From: Amycolatopsis sp. CA-128772
Lineage (GTDB): Bacteria; Actinomycetota; Actinomycetes; Mycobacteriales; Pseudonocardiaceae
Assembly: GCF_002904295.1 (NCBI RefSeq)
Contig: NZ_PPHG01000081.1
Coordinates: 1-64,000, forward strand
Direction of reading: 5' to 3'
Length of the DNA stretch: 64,000 nt
Shown: positions 52,052 through 59,955 of the stretch, in pieces
Layout of the letters: each line of letters starts with the position of its first letter
Position numbering within the stretch: the stretch's first letter is position 1
The notes under the pieces: model-generated
The model's database searches: none
Seen by the model: the letters and a program-made list of their open reading frames with translations, nothing else
Told to the model about the DNA's origin: nothing
Program-made: the position numbers and the translations under genes

Positions 52052-53302
52052 TCACCGTTCTTCGCTCACCTCGGCCAGCCGGCCGCGCAGGTGCGCCCGT
52101 TCCGGCTCGGTGCCCGCCAGTCCCAGCGCCTCCCGGTAAGCCGCCGCCGCTTCCGCGCGCCGGCCCAACCGGCTGAGCAGGTCGCCCCGGGCCGCCGAAA
52201 ACGGGCCGTACTCCCGCAACCGCGGCTCGTCCGCCAGGGTGTCCAACAGGGACAGCCCGGCCGCCGGGCCGTCGCGCATGGCCACCGCCACCGCGTGGTT
52301 CAGCTCCACCACCGGTGAGGGCGCCAGGTCGCGGAGCACGTCGTACAGCGCCACGATCTGGGGCCAGTCCGTGGCCGCCACGTCCGGGGCCTCGTCGTGC
52401 AGGGCCGCGATCGCCGCCTGGACGCCGTACAGCCCCGGTGGGCCGCCCGACAGGGCCACGACCACCAGGGCCGCACCTTCTCCGATCATCGCGCGGTCCC
52501 AGCGGGTGCGGTCCTGGTCGTCGAGCAGGACCAGGCCGCCGCCGGGGTCCGTGCGGGCCTCCCGGCGGGCGTGGATCAGCAACAGCAGCGCCAGCAGGCC
52601 CGCCACCTCACGCTCGCCCGGCAGCAGCCGGCGCAGGATCCGGGCCAGCCGGATCGCCTCCTCCGCCAGGTCGAGCCGCTGCAGGGCCGGGCCCGAACTG
52701 GCCGCGTAGCCCTCGGTGAAGATCGAGTACACGACCTGGAGCACGCCCGGCAGCCGCCCGGGCAGCTCGCCGGGGTCCGGGACCCGGAACGGGATGCGCA
52801 GCGTGCGGATCCGGTTCTTCGCGCGGACGATCCGCTTGCCCATCGTCGCGCTCGGCACCAGGAACGCGCGCGCCACTTCCGGCGTCGTCAGGCCGGCGAG
52901 GCAGCGCAACGTCAGTGCCGTGCGGTCCTCCGCCGGCAGCGCCGGGTGGGCGCAGGTGAAGAACAACTGGAGCCGCTCGTCCGGCAGGCCGCCGCCGGCG
53001 GCCGGGGCGGGCGCCGCGCGCTCGGCCTCGACCTGCAGCACCGCGAGCCGGGCCGCGTAGGCCTGGTCGCGGCGCAGCCGGTCGACGGCCTTGCGCCGGG
53101 CCGTCGTCATCAGCCAGGCACCCGGCTTCGGTGGCACCCCCTCGGCGGGCCAGCGCACCAGCGCGGCTTCGATCGCCTCCGACGTCACCTCTTCGGCCAG
53201 GTCGAGGTCGCCGAACCGGCGGACGAGCGCGGCGAGCAGCAGCCCGCGCTCCTCCCGGAACACCGCCTCGAGGGTCAGCCCGGCCGCCGCCCGCCCCGCC
53301 AC
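52052..53302 (-). CDS. ECF42-type RNA polymerase sigma factor
   Basis: A 416-residue sigma factor. The ECF core (region 2 LAEEVTSEAIEAALVRWPAE, region 4 LRCLAGLTTPEVARAFLVPS) occupies about residues 1-190. A long C-terminal extension with TPR-like text (ALGLAGTEPERAHLRGRLAE) follows, the hallmark of ECF42, which uses no anti-sigma factor and normally sits next to a YCII/DGPF gene. Here that partner ends 5 bp upstream. GTG 53302 is used. Confidence 0.93.
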   Translation of the reverse strand: MAGRAAAGLTLEAVFREERGLLLAALVRRFGDLDLAEEVTSEAIEAALVRWPAEGVPPKPGAWLMTTARRKAVDRLRRDQAYAARLAVLQVEAERAAPAPAAGGGLPDERLQLFFTCAHPALPAEDRTALTLRCLAGLTTPEVARAFLVPSATMGKRIVRAKNRIRTLRIPFRVPDPGELPGRLPGVLQVVYSIFTEGYAASSGPALQRLDLAEEAIRLARILRRLLPGEREVAGLLALLLLIHARREARTDPGGGLVLLDDQDRTRWDRAMIGEGAALVVVALSGGPPGLYGVQAAIAALHDEAPDVAATDWPQIVALYDVLRDLAPSPVVELNHAVAVAMRDGPAAGLSLLDTLADEPRLREYGPFSAARGDLLSRLGRRAEAAAAYREALGLAGTEPERAHLRGRLAEVSEER

Positions 53303-53307
53303 CGCGG

Positions 53308-53658
53308 TCAGCCTTCGACGTCGGCGAGCGGCCGCACCACGATCGACCCGCCGTCCCGCGAACCCGGGCAGCGCGCCGCCCAGCCGAGCGCGACGTCGAG
53401 GTCCGGCACGTCGACGACGAAGTACCCGCCGAGCACCTCGCGGGTTTCGGCGAACGGGCCGTCGGTGACGATCCGCTCGCCGCGGTCGTCGACCCGGACC
53501 GTGGTGGCCGTGGTCAGGTCGGCGAGCGGGCTCCCGGAGCAGTAGACGCCCGCCTCCTGGATCTCCTTGTAGAACAGCTGCCAGTCCTCGGGCGTGCAGC
53601 CGCCGGCGGCCTCGCCCTCGGCGTCGAGGCCGGCGTTGATCAGCATCAGGTACTTCAT
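53308..53658 (-). CDS. YCII/DGPF domain protein, sigma-factor partner
   Basis: A 116-residue YCII-related protein with the family opening MKYLMLINAG and the signature VTDGPFAETREVLGGYFVVD. DGPF proteins are the constant partner of ECF42 sigma genes and are transcribed by them. GGAGGAACC precedes ATG 53658. Its function is unknown; catalytic or sensory roles have been suggested. Confidence 0.92.
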   Translation of the reverse strand: MKYLMLINAGLDAEGEAAGGCTPEDWQLFYKEIQEAGVYCSGSPLADLTTATTVRVDDRGERIVTDGPFAETREVLGGYFVVDVPDLDVALGWAARCPGSRDGGSIVVRPLADVEG

Positions 53659-53689
53659 GGTTCCTCCGTGGCTCGGTTGCCGTACGCCA

Positions 53690-53743
53690 CGACTACGAAC
53701 GGCGGCCGGTCCCTTGGACACACCTTCGCAGAAAAATTCTCCC
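53690..53743 (-). promoter_or_regulatory. Candidate ECF42-type promoter of YCII-sigma operon
   Basis: On the minus strand: an AT-rich element GGGAGAATTTTTC (53731-53743), then TGTCCAA (53714-53720), then about 17 bp later CCGTTCGTAG (53693-53702). The second YCII gene has the same arrangement at 55392-55440. ECF42 promoters are reported to carry a TGTCGA-like -35, so this fits autoregulation. Confidence 0.5.
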
Positions 53744-53759
53744 GCCCGGAAGCCGCGAT

Positions 53760-54036
53760 CCTGCAGCCGCTTGATCCGGTCGACGTGGGCCGGGTGCCCG
53801 GCCGGCAGCCGCGCCCACATCCGCCCGCCGCCGCCCGCCCGGCTCCACTCGCGGAACAGCGTGATCAGCTCCGGCTCACGCGACCGGCCGACCCACAACC
53901 GGTACCGCGCCCCGTCCACCTCGGCCGCGGCGCAGACGGCTTGCCAGCTGGGGGTGAGCCGCGCGAGCTCCCGCGCGGCCGGCTGCCGCATGCCGAAGGT
54001 CAGCGGCAGCAGGACGTGTTCGAAGGCGGCACGGGA
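53760..54036 (-). pseudogene. Coding remnant, unknown family
   Basis: Downstream of a TGA (54037-54039) the same frame is clearly coding (G/C at almost every third position): AAFEHVLLPLTFGMRQP, AARELARLTPSWQAVCAA, RYRLWVGRSREPELITLFRE. No own start codon with a ribosome binding site was seen; ATG 53991 is internal. It may be the tail of the broken membrane gene upstream or the remains of another gene. No family recognised. Confidence 0.45.
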
Positions 54037-54565
54037 TCAGCCGTAGCGGCGCGCGTCGAGGAGCCCCGTAGAGGGCGGCGTGCCCGGCGAGGCGGATCCC
54101 GCCCTCGTCGTCGCCGAAGGCCTGCACCGGGTCGAAGCCCGGCACGCGCGGCAGCACAGTCACCATCCTGCCGAACAACTGGTCCAGCTCGGCGGTACGC
54201 GCCGGCTGCCGGGGGGTCTTGCGCAGCTGCCGGTACTCCTCGGCGAACGCCCGGACGGTCTCCATCGTCGGCGGGAGGTCTTCGCCCCGCGCCGCCCCGA
54301 ACGCCGCCTGCGCGGTGCTGCTCGCCTCCGCGGTCGTGCGCTCGAGCGCGTTCTGCCGCTCCTGGAGGTCGCGGTACTTGACCTTCCAGCCGCCCGGCAG
54401 CTCGATGCTCTCCAGCAGCTGACCGAGCCAGGGCACCAGCGCCACCACGATGAGCAGCACCATGCTGGCGTCGATCTTCGAGCCGGGCCAGACCAGGTGG
54501 GCCACCGCCCCGAGGAGCGCGACCAGGCTGACCGCGGCGCCCAGCCACCGGCGGCGGGCCTTCAC
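54037..54565 (-). pseudogene. Membrane-anchored coiled-coil protein, probable frameshift
   Basis: From GTG 54565: two membrane segments (AAVSLVALLGAVAHLVW; ASMVLLIVVALVPWLG), a coiled-coil stretch (YRDLQERQNALERTTAEAS), and a globular part ending RLAGHAALYG. After that the frame becomes Arg/Pro/Ala-rich up to 53876, typical of out-of-frame reading. One base away the text LLDARRYG ends at TGA 54037-54039. An extra G in the GGGG run at 54064-54067 would explain the shift. If no shift exists the product is 229 residues. Family unknown. Confidence 0.55.
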
Positions 54566-54569
54566 CGCG

Positions 54570-54896
54570 TCACCGGAACGCGTCCGCGTGCGCCTCGGCC
54601 CACTCGGCGAACGTCCGCGCCGGCCGTCCGGTCACCTCCGGCACCGTCGGGAAGACCGTCGCCTCGTCCAGCGTCCCGTCGGCGTAGAAGCTCCAGAACG
54701 CCTCGACGTACTCCCGCGGCAAGCTCGCCTCGCGCAGCTCCCGGCCCAGCACGGAGGCCGGCACCGCGGCCTCGGCCCCGTCCGGCAGGACCGCGTCCGG
54801 CCGGCGCACCAGCGCCCGGACCGGGGCTCCCGCGACCGCCAGAGCCGCCACCACTTCCGCGCCGACATTGCCGGTGGCGCCGGTGACCGGGAACAT
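54570..54896 (-). pseudogene. NmrA/SDR-a-like gene with internal deletion
   Basis: 108 residues from ATG 54896. The start FPVTGATGNVGAEVVAAL and VRALVRRPDAVLPDG is the NAD(P)-binding beginning of an NmrA-like atypical SDR. The sequence then jumps to what is normally the C-terminal 60 residues (LGRELREASLPREYVEAFW; VTGRPARTFAEWAEAHADAF). Roughly 150-170 residues of the middle are missing in frame. It lacks most of the fold, so it is probably non-functional. Confidence 0.75.
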
Positions 54897-54948
54897 CGCT
54901 CCACCCCCCGAGAGCCGCTCGCGGCCGGCCCAGCGCCACCGGCGCACG

Positions 54949-55320
54949 TCAGTCCTGGGTCGGCAGGTCCTCGAATTCGACGACCTGGCGGATCTCCACC
55001 TCGATCTCCTGGTCGAACAGCTCGACGTAGCGCTTGGCGAACTCGACGGCCTCCGCGCGGTCCGCCGCGTTGATCAGCGCGAACCCGCCGATGACCTCCT
55101 TGGCCTCGGCGAACGGCCCGTCGGTCACGCGGATCGCGGCGCCGCGCGGCTTGCGGACCAGCGCGCCCTTCTCCGTCGGGTGGACGCCCTCCGCGGTGAT
55201 CAGGATGCCCTTCTCCACCGACTCCTGGATGAACCCGCCCATCGTCGCGATGAACTCCTGGCTGGGGTTCCACGACTTCGGGTCGTGCTCGTCGACCCGG
55301 TGCATCATGAGAAACCGCAT
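54949..55320 (-). CDS. YCII/DGPF domain protein
   Basis: A 123-residue second YCII protein: MRFLMMHRVDEHD, then VTDGPFAEAKEVIGGFALIN and VEIRQVVEFEDL. ATG 55320 follows AGGGAGCACAG; the longer in-frame opening is not family-like. Its promoter region shares the arrangement seen before the first YCII-sigma operon, suggesting control by the same ECF42 factor. The NmrA-like and membrane remnants lie downstream on the same strand. Confidence 0.9.
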   Translation of the reverse strand: MRFLMMHRVDEHDPKSWNPSQEFIATMGGFIQESVEKGILITAEGVHPTEKGALVRKPRGAAIRVTDGPFAEAKEVIGGFALINAADRAEAVEFAKRYVELFDQEIEVEIRQVVEFEDLPTQD

Positions 55321-55391
55321 CTGTGCTCCCTGGTGTTCCTTCGGCCGGGGTCCGGTGCGTTCCCGGACGCGGTGACCGGCCTTCACCCCCG

Positions 55392-55440
55392 CGTCGAACG
55401 GCCGCGGCCGGCGTTAGACATTTCCCCGGGAGAATTTTTC
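55392..55440 (-). promoter_or_regulatory. Candidate ECF42-type promoter of second YCII gene
   Basis: On the minus strand: GAAAAATTCTCCC (55428-55440), TGTCTAA (55414-55420), and after about 18 bp CCGTTCGACG (55392-55401). It matches the first YCII promoter in order, spacing and most bases, with the AT element inverted. Confidence 0.5.
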
Positions 55441-55453
55441 CGGCAGAGTACCT

Positions 55454-55467
55454 GTGACTTGAGTCAC
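55454..55467. promoter_or_regulatory. Palindrome GTGACT-TG-AGTCAC before BNR gene
   Basis: A perfect 6-2-6 inverted repeat centred 27 bp before ATG 55487, between the BNR gene and the YCII promoter. It is a candidate operator for either direction. No regulator gene is next to it. Confidence 0.5.
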
Positions 55468-55486
55468 TCGATGATCAGGAGGAAAG

Positions 55487-56569
55487 ATGCCCGTCCTGCT
55501 CGCGATCGGCACGCGCAAGGGCCTGTGGCTGGCGACCGCCCCGGACGACCGGACGACGTGGGAGGTGACCGGCCCGCACCACCCCATGACGGAGGTGTAC
55601 GCGGTCGGCATCGACACGCGCCGCGCCACCCCGAGGCTGCTGGCCGGCGTCACCAGCGAACACTTCGGGCCGAGCGTAGCCACCAGCGACGACCTGGGCG
55701 CAACCTGGGCCGAACCCGACCACGCGCCGATCGCCTTTCCCCCGGACACCGGCGAGTCGCTCGCCCGGGCGTGGCAGCTCGTGCCGGGCCCGGCGAGCGA
55801 GCCGGACGTCGTCTACGCCGGCACCGAGCCGTCCGCGCTGTTCCGCTCCGCCGACGGCGGCCGCACCTACGAGCTCGTCCGCGGCCTGTGGGATCACCCG
55901 CACCGCGAACACTGGACGCCCGGGGGCGGCGGCAAGGCCGTCCACACCGTCCTGCCCCATCCCACCGATCCCAGCCACGTCACCGTGGCCATGTCCACCG
56001 GCGGCGTCTACCGCACCGGGGACGGCGGCGCGTCCTGGGCGGCGAGCAACACCGGCATCAAGGCCGTCCACGTGCCCGACCCGTACCCCGAATACGGCCA
56101 GTGCGTGCACAAGGTCGCCCGGCACCCGGCCGAGCCGGACCGCCTGTTCGCCCAGGTGCACCACGGCGTCTACCGCAGCGACGACGCCGGCGCGAGCTGG
56201 CAGTCCATCGCCGACGGGCTGCCCAGCGACTTCGGCTTCCCGATGGTCGTCCACCCGCATCGGCCTGCGGTGATCTACACGTTCCCGCTGGTCGCCGACG
56301 CCATGCGGTTCCCGCCGGAGGGCCGCTGCCGGGTGTACCGCAGCGAGGACGCCGGGAAGTCGTGGGAGGCGCTGGGCTCCGGCCTGCCGGACGGCTACTG
56401 GGCCGGCGTCATGCGCGACGCGATGTGCACCGACGACGCCGACCCGGCCGGGGTGTACTTCGGCTCGCGCACCGGCGACGTCTACGCCAGCCGCGACGAC
56501 GGCGACAGCTGGCAGCTCGTCGCGGCGCACCTGCCCGACGTGCTCAGCGTCCGCGCCGCGAGGGTGTGA
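55487..56569 (+). CDS. BNR/Asp-box beta-propeller protein (sialidase/VPS10-like)
   Basis: A 360-residue protein with several Asp-box motifs (SDDLGATW, SADGGRTYE, TGDGGASW, SDDAGASW, SEDAGKSW, SRDDGDSW), predicting a beta-propeller. There is no signal peptide, so it appears cytosolic despite resembling exo-sialidases and plant photosystem assembly factor-like proteins. AGGAGG precedes ATG 55487. It is followed 3 bp later by a MoaD/ThiS gene, a recurrent pairing. Confidence 0.88.
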   Translation: MPVLLAIGTRKGLWLATAPDDRTTWEVTGPHHPMTEVYAVGIDTRRATPRLLAGVTSEHFGPSVATSDDLGATWAEPDHAPIAFPPDTGESLARAWQLVPGPASEPDVVYAGTEPSALFRSADGGRTYELVRGLWDHPHREHWTPGGGGKAVHTVLPHPTDPSHVTVAMSTGGVYRTGDGGASWAASNTGIKAVHVPDPYPEYGQCVHKVARHPAEPDRLFAQVHHGVYRSDDAGASWQSIADGLPSDFGFPMVVHPHRPAVIYTFPLVADAMRFPPEGRCRVYRSEDAGKSWEALGSGLPDGYWAGVMRDAMCTDDADPAGVYFGSRTGDVYASRDDGDSWQLVAAHLPDVLSVRAARV

Positions 56570-56572
56570 CCC

Positions 56573-56857
56573 GTGCGGATCACCGTGCTGCTGCCCGGGA
56601 CGCTGCGGGAGAAGGCCGGCGGCGAGTCCCGGCTGGCCGTCGACGTCGCCGAACCGGCCACGCTGGGCGCCCTGCTGGACGCGCTCGCCGAGCGGTACCC
56701 GGCCCTGGAACGCCGGCTGCGCGACGAACAGGCCGGGCTGCGCCGGTACGTCAACTTCTACGTCGACGGCGAGGAGTGCCGCCACCGCGGCGGCCCCGCG
56801 ACGGTGCTGCGCGCGGACGCCGAGGTGCAGATCATCCCGTCGGTCGCGGGAGGCTGA
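56573..56857 (+). CDS. MoaD/ThiS family sulfur carrier-like protein
   Basis: A 94-residue ubiquitin-fold protein ending in the Gly-Gly tail (IIPSVAGG) required for thiocarboxylation or conjugation. YPALERRLRDE and YVNFYVDGEECR are family-like. It starts (GTG 56573) 3 bp after the BNR gene and is not next to moaE or thiG, so its partner may be elsewhere. It overlaps the convergent exporter gene by 26 bp. Confidence 0.9.
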   Translation: MRITVLLPGTLREKAGGESRLAVDVAEPATLGALLDALAERYPALERRLRDEQAGLRRYVNFYVDGEECRHRGGPATVLRADAEVQIIPSVAGG

Positions 56858-58220
56858 GCTCGTCGAACAGCGCCGCCGCGCGCCGGGCCGTCGCGGCCGC
56901 CCGGCGTCCGGTGCCGAGCAGCGCCAGCGCGAACAAGCCGGCGCCGAGGGCGGCGACCAGCCACCACACGCCGTGCGCCGAGCCGGCCAGCGCGACGCCC
57001 AGGGTGGTGCCGGTCTGCCGGCCGGAAGACGCGAGCGAAGCCGCGACGCCGGCCATCGACCCCGGCATCCCGGAGACCGCGGTGTTCGTGATCGGCGGGT
57101 TCACCGTGCCGAGGAAGACGCCGAACAGCAGGAAGGTGGCGAGCACGACCGGCAACGGCGTCGCCGGGCCGAGCCAGGCCGCCGCGGCACCGCCCGCCGT
57201 CAGCGCCACCCCGGCGACGACCAGCGGCCACCGCGGGCCCCGCGTGCCGACCAGCCGTCCGGTCCGCGGGGACAGGACGAGGACGAGCAGCCCGACGGGC
57301 AGCAGGCACAGCCCCGCCGACAGCGCCGTCAGGCCGCGTACCTCCTGCAGGTACTGGGTGGCGGTGAACAGGAAGATCCCGAACCCGCACAGGGCCAGCA
57401 CCGCCATCACGATCGCCGAACTGAACGCGACGCTGCGGAACAGCCGCAGTTCCAGCAGCGGGTCGGCGCGGCGCGGTTCGTGGCGCAGCAGGCCCAGCAC
57501 GCCGAGCCCGGCGAGGGCGAACAGGCCGAGGATCCACGGTGACGTCCAGCCCGGCGAGCGCGCTTGGATGAGCCCGAACACGAGGCTGCCGAGCACCAGC
57601 AGCACGAGGGCCTGCCCCACCGGGTCGAAGCGGCGGGCCCGCGGTGCCCGCGACTCGGGCACGAACACCGCCGTGGCGACGAGCGCGGCGGCGACGATCG
57701 GGACGTTGACCCAGAAGACGGCACGCCAGCCGAGGCCGTCGACGAGCGCGCCGCCGAGGATCGGCCCGAGCGCGAGGGCCAGCCCGGACATCGAGCCGAA
57801 CACCCCGATGGCGCGGGCGCGCTCGGCCGGGACGGGGAAGGTGGTGGCGACGATGGCCATCGCGACCGGGTTGAGCATGGTGCCGCCGGCGGCCTGCAGC
57901 GCGCGGGCCGCGATCAGCCAGCCGATGCCCGGCGCGAGGCTGCACAGCAGCGACCCGGCGCCGAAGAGGGCGAGCCCGTACTGGAAGACGCGTTTGCGGC
58001 CGAACCGGTCGGCGGCCGACCCGGCGAGCACGAGGAAGGCGGCCAGCACGAGCGTGTAGGCGTCGACGGTCCACTGCAGGCCGGAGACGGAAGCGCCCAG
58101 GTCACGGCGGATCGCGGGCAGCGCGACGGTGACGATGGAGATGTCCATCACCACGACGACGATGCTGGCGCAGCAGATCGCGAGCACGAGGCCCGGGCGG
58201 CTGGTGGTCGGAACGTTCAT
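56832..58220 (-). CDS. DHA2-type MFS exporter
   Basis: A 462-residue major facilitator of the EmrB/QacA family: MDISIVTVALPAIRRDLG in segment 1, motif A GSAADRFGRKRVFQ, motif C ALGPILGGALVDGLGWR. About 14 segments are predicted. Probably exports drugs or metabolites. ATG 58220 is only 24 bp from the start of a divergent MerR gene, which is its obvious regulator. Confidence 0.92.
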   Translation of the reverse strand: MNVPTTSRPGLVLAICCASIVVVVMDISIVTVALPAIRRDLGASVSGLQWTVDAYTLVLAAFLVLAGSAADRFGRKRVFQYGLALFGAGSLLCSLAPGIGWLIAARALQAAGGTMLNPVAMAIVATTFPVPAERARAIGVFGSMSGLALALGPILGGALVDGLGWRAVFWVNVPIVAAALVATAVFVPESRAPRARRFDPVGQALVLLVLGSLVFGLIQARSPGWTSPWILGLFALAGLGVLGLLRHEPRRADPLLELRLFRSVAFSSAIVMAVLALCGFGIFLFTATQYLQEVRGLTALSAGLCLLPVGLLVLVLSPRTGRLVGTRGPRWPLVVAGVALTAGGAAAAWLGPATPLPVVLATFLLFGVFLGTVNPPITNTAVSGMPGSMAGVAASLASSGRQTGTTLGVALAGSAHGVWWLVAALGAGLFALALLGTGRRAAATARRAAALFDELSLPRPTG

Positions 58221-58231
58221 GGGATCGACGC

Positions 58232-58250
58232 TAGGATTTAGAGCGTGCTC
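58232..58250. promoter_or_regulatory. Shared promoter/operator of MFS-MerR pair
   Basis: TAGGAT at 58232-58237 is a plausible -10 for merR, predicting transcription to begin at or next to GTG 58245 (leaderless). GAGC-GT-GCTC (58241-58250) is a small palindrome over the start codon. Both promoters share 24 bp. Confidence 0.45.
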
Positions 58251-58676
58251 GAAGTCAAGCCGATCCCGGCCGAGGGCCTGACCATCGCGGACGCGGCCCG
58301 CCGCACCGGCGTCAGCGCGCACACGCTGCGCTACTACGAACGCGCCGGCCTGGTGGTGACGCGGGTCGACCGCACGACGGGCGGCCGCCGCCGCTACCGC
58401 AAGCTGGACCTCGACTGGATCAAGATCTGCACCAAGCTGCGGGCCACCGGCATGCCGATCAAGACGATCCGCCGCTACGCGGACCTGGTCGCCGCCGGCC
58501 GCGGCAACGAGCCGGAACGGCTGGCCCTGCTGGAGGAGCACCGCGCCGACGTACTGGCCCGGCTGGCGGAGCTGCAGGAGAACCTGACGCTGATCGACCG
58601 CAAGATCGACGTGTACCGCGGCCGCCTGGAAGCGGGCGACGCGGACGGCCTCTGGGCGCCGGCTCAGCAGCGCTGA
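58245..58676 (+). CDS. MerR family transcriptional regulator
   Basis: A 143-residue regulator: N-terminal winged helix-turn-helix LTIADAARRTGVSAHTLRYY, ERAGLV, GRRRYRKLDLDWI; then a dimerisation coiled coil (LLEEHRADVLARLAELQENL). The lack of metal-binding cysteines suggests an organic effector. GTG 58245. Divergent from the DHA2-type exporter gene. Confidence 0.92.
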   Translation: MLEVKPIPAEGLTIADAARRTGVSAHTLRYYERAGLVVTRVDRTTGGRRRYRKLDLDWIKICTKLRATGMPIKTIRRYADLVAAGRGNEPERLALLEEHRADVLARLAELQENLTLIDRKIDVYRGRLEAGDADGLWAPAQQR

Positions 58677-58743
58677 ACGCCCATCCCGCGGGTCACCGGA
58701 CGCCGTGCTGCCTCGCGGTCGCGTGCCGCCTGTACCGGATCGG

Positions 58744-59817
58744 CTAACCCAGGCCGTCGTAGGCCGCCATCACCATGGTCATGCCCCGGCCGTCGCCGAC
58801 GATGGCGTCCTTCATCCGGTTCATCACGTAGGCGACGGTCAGGCCGGCGTCGAGGTCGTTGAAGACCAGCGAGCCGCCCATGCCGCCCCAGAAGCACGTC
58901 CGGCCGCTGACGCCGTAGCCCAGGCCGTAGCGCATCGAGACGCCGAGGGCGTAGTCGAGCCCGTGGTACTGCTCTTCGAGGGCCCGCGCGCAGCCTTCGC
59001 CGGACAGCAGCGGTCCACCGCCGGAGGTGAGGACCGACTGCACGGCCGCGACCGACCGGGCGTTGCCGTACCCGGCCCCCGAAGGGATCTCGGCCCGGCG
59101 CCAAGCCACGGCGTTCGTGTCCTCGGGCACGAAGTCCGGATTGGGCACGATTTCGAACAGCTCGGTCGGCGGCGGCACGGTCAGCCCACCGGGCGGCGAG
59201 ATGACGGGAGCGAACCGCCGATCGTGCGCGGCGGGCAGCCCGATGTGGAAGTCGGCCCCCAGCGGCCCGGCCACCTCGGCGGCGAAGAAGGCCCCGATGG
59301 TGGTCCCGGTGATCCGCCGCACGACCTCGCCGAGCAGGTACCCCTGGGTGAGGGCGTGGTAGCAGGCCACTTCCCCGGGCGCCCACCGCGGTTCCTGCGC
59401 GGCCAGGAGCGCGGTGACCTTGGGCGGATCGCGCAGGTCGTCGGTGGTGATGGGGGTGTCCCAGGTCGGCAGCCCGGAGGTGTGCGAGAGAACGTGCCGC
59501 ACCCGGACGTCCCGAGCGGAGAATTCCGGCCAGTACCGGGCAACGGGCGCATCGAGGTCGAGCTCCCCACGATCGGCGAGCAGGAGCGCGGTCAGCGCGA
59601 TCATGGTCTTGGTGGTGGACCAGACGTTGGTGATGGTGTCCTGCTCCCACGCGACGGTCCGGCCGGCATCGGCGTACCCACCCCAGAGATCGACCACGGG
59701 TTCACCGCGCAACCGCACGGCGACCGACGCGCCGACATCGTCCTGGGCAAGGGACTCGGCGAGCGCGTCGCGCACAGCGTGGAACCGTTCATCGCACGTA
59801 CCGTGCAGAGGAATCAT
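58744..59817 (-). CDS. Serine hydrolase, class C beta-lactamase/esterase family
   Basis: A 357-residue member of the beta-lactamase/EstB family. The nucleophile motif is WSTTKTM (Ser-x-x-Lys), and the tyrosine element is CYHALTQGYLLGEVV. There is no signal peptide, so it is likely a cytosolic esterase rather than a resistance enzyme. A Gly-rich FWGGMGGSLVF block replaces the KTG. ATG 59817 is used; a longer in-frame opening at 59889 is not family-like. Confidence 0.9.
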   Translation of the reverse strand: MIPLHGTCDERFHAVRDALAESLAQDDVGASVAVRLRGEPVVDLWGGYADAGRTVAWEQDTITNVWSTTKTMIALTALLLADRGELDLDAPVARYWPEFSARDVRVRHVLSHTSGLPTWDTPITTDDLRDPPKVTALLAAQEPRWAPGEVACYHALTQGYLLGEVVRRITGTTIGAFFAAEVAGPLGADFHIGLPAAHDRRFAPVISPPGGLTVPPPTELFEIVPNPDFVPEDTNAVAWRRAEIPSGAGYGNARSVAAVQSVLTSGGGPLLSGEGCARALEEQYHGLDYALGVSMRYGLGYGVSGRTCFWGGMGGSLVFNDLDAGLTVAYVMNRMKDAIVGDGRGMTMVMAAYDGLG

Positions 59818-59955
59818 GGGGGACGACTCAACCGCGCGGGTTCCATGAACGCCATCGAATATCGGCGCGCCCTCAGCGGTCTCGCCCACCCACGAGTGTG
59901 ATCGGCGGCCACGACATGCGGAAGAAGGCGCCGGCGGGGGCCGTACGGGCAGACC

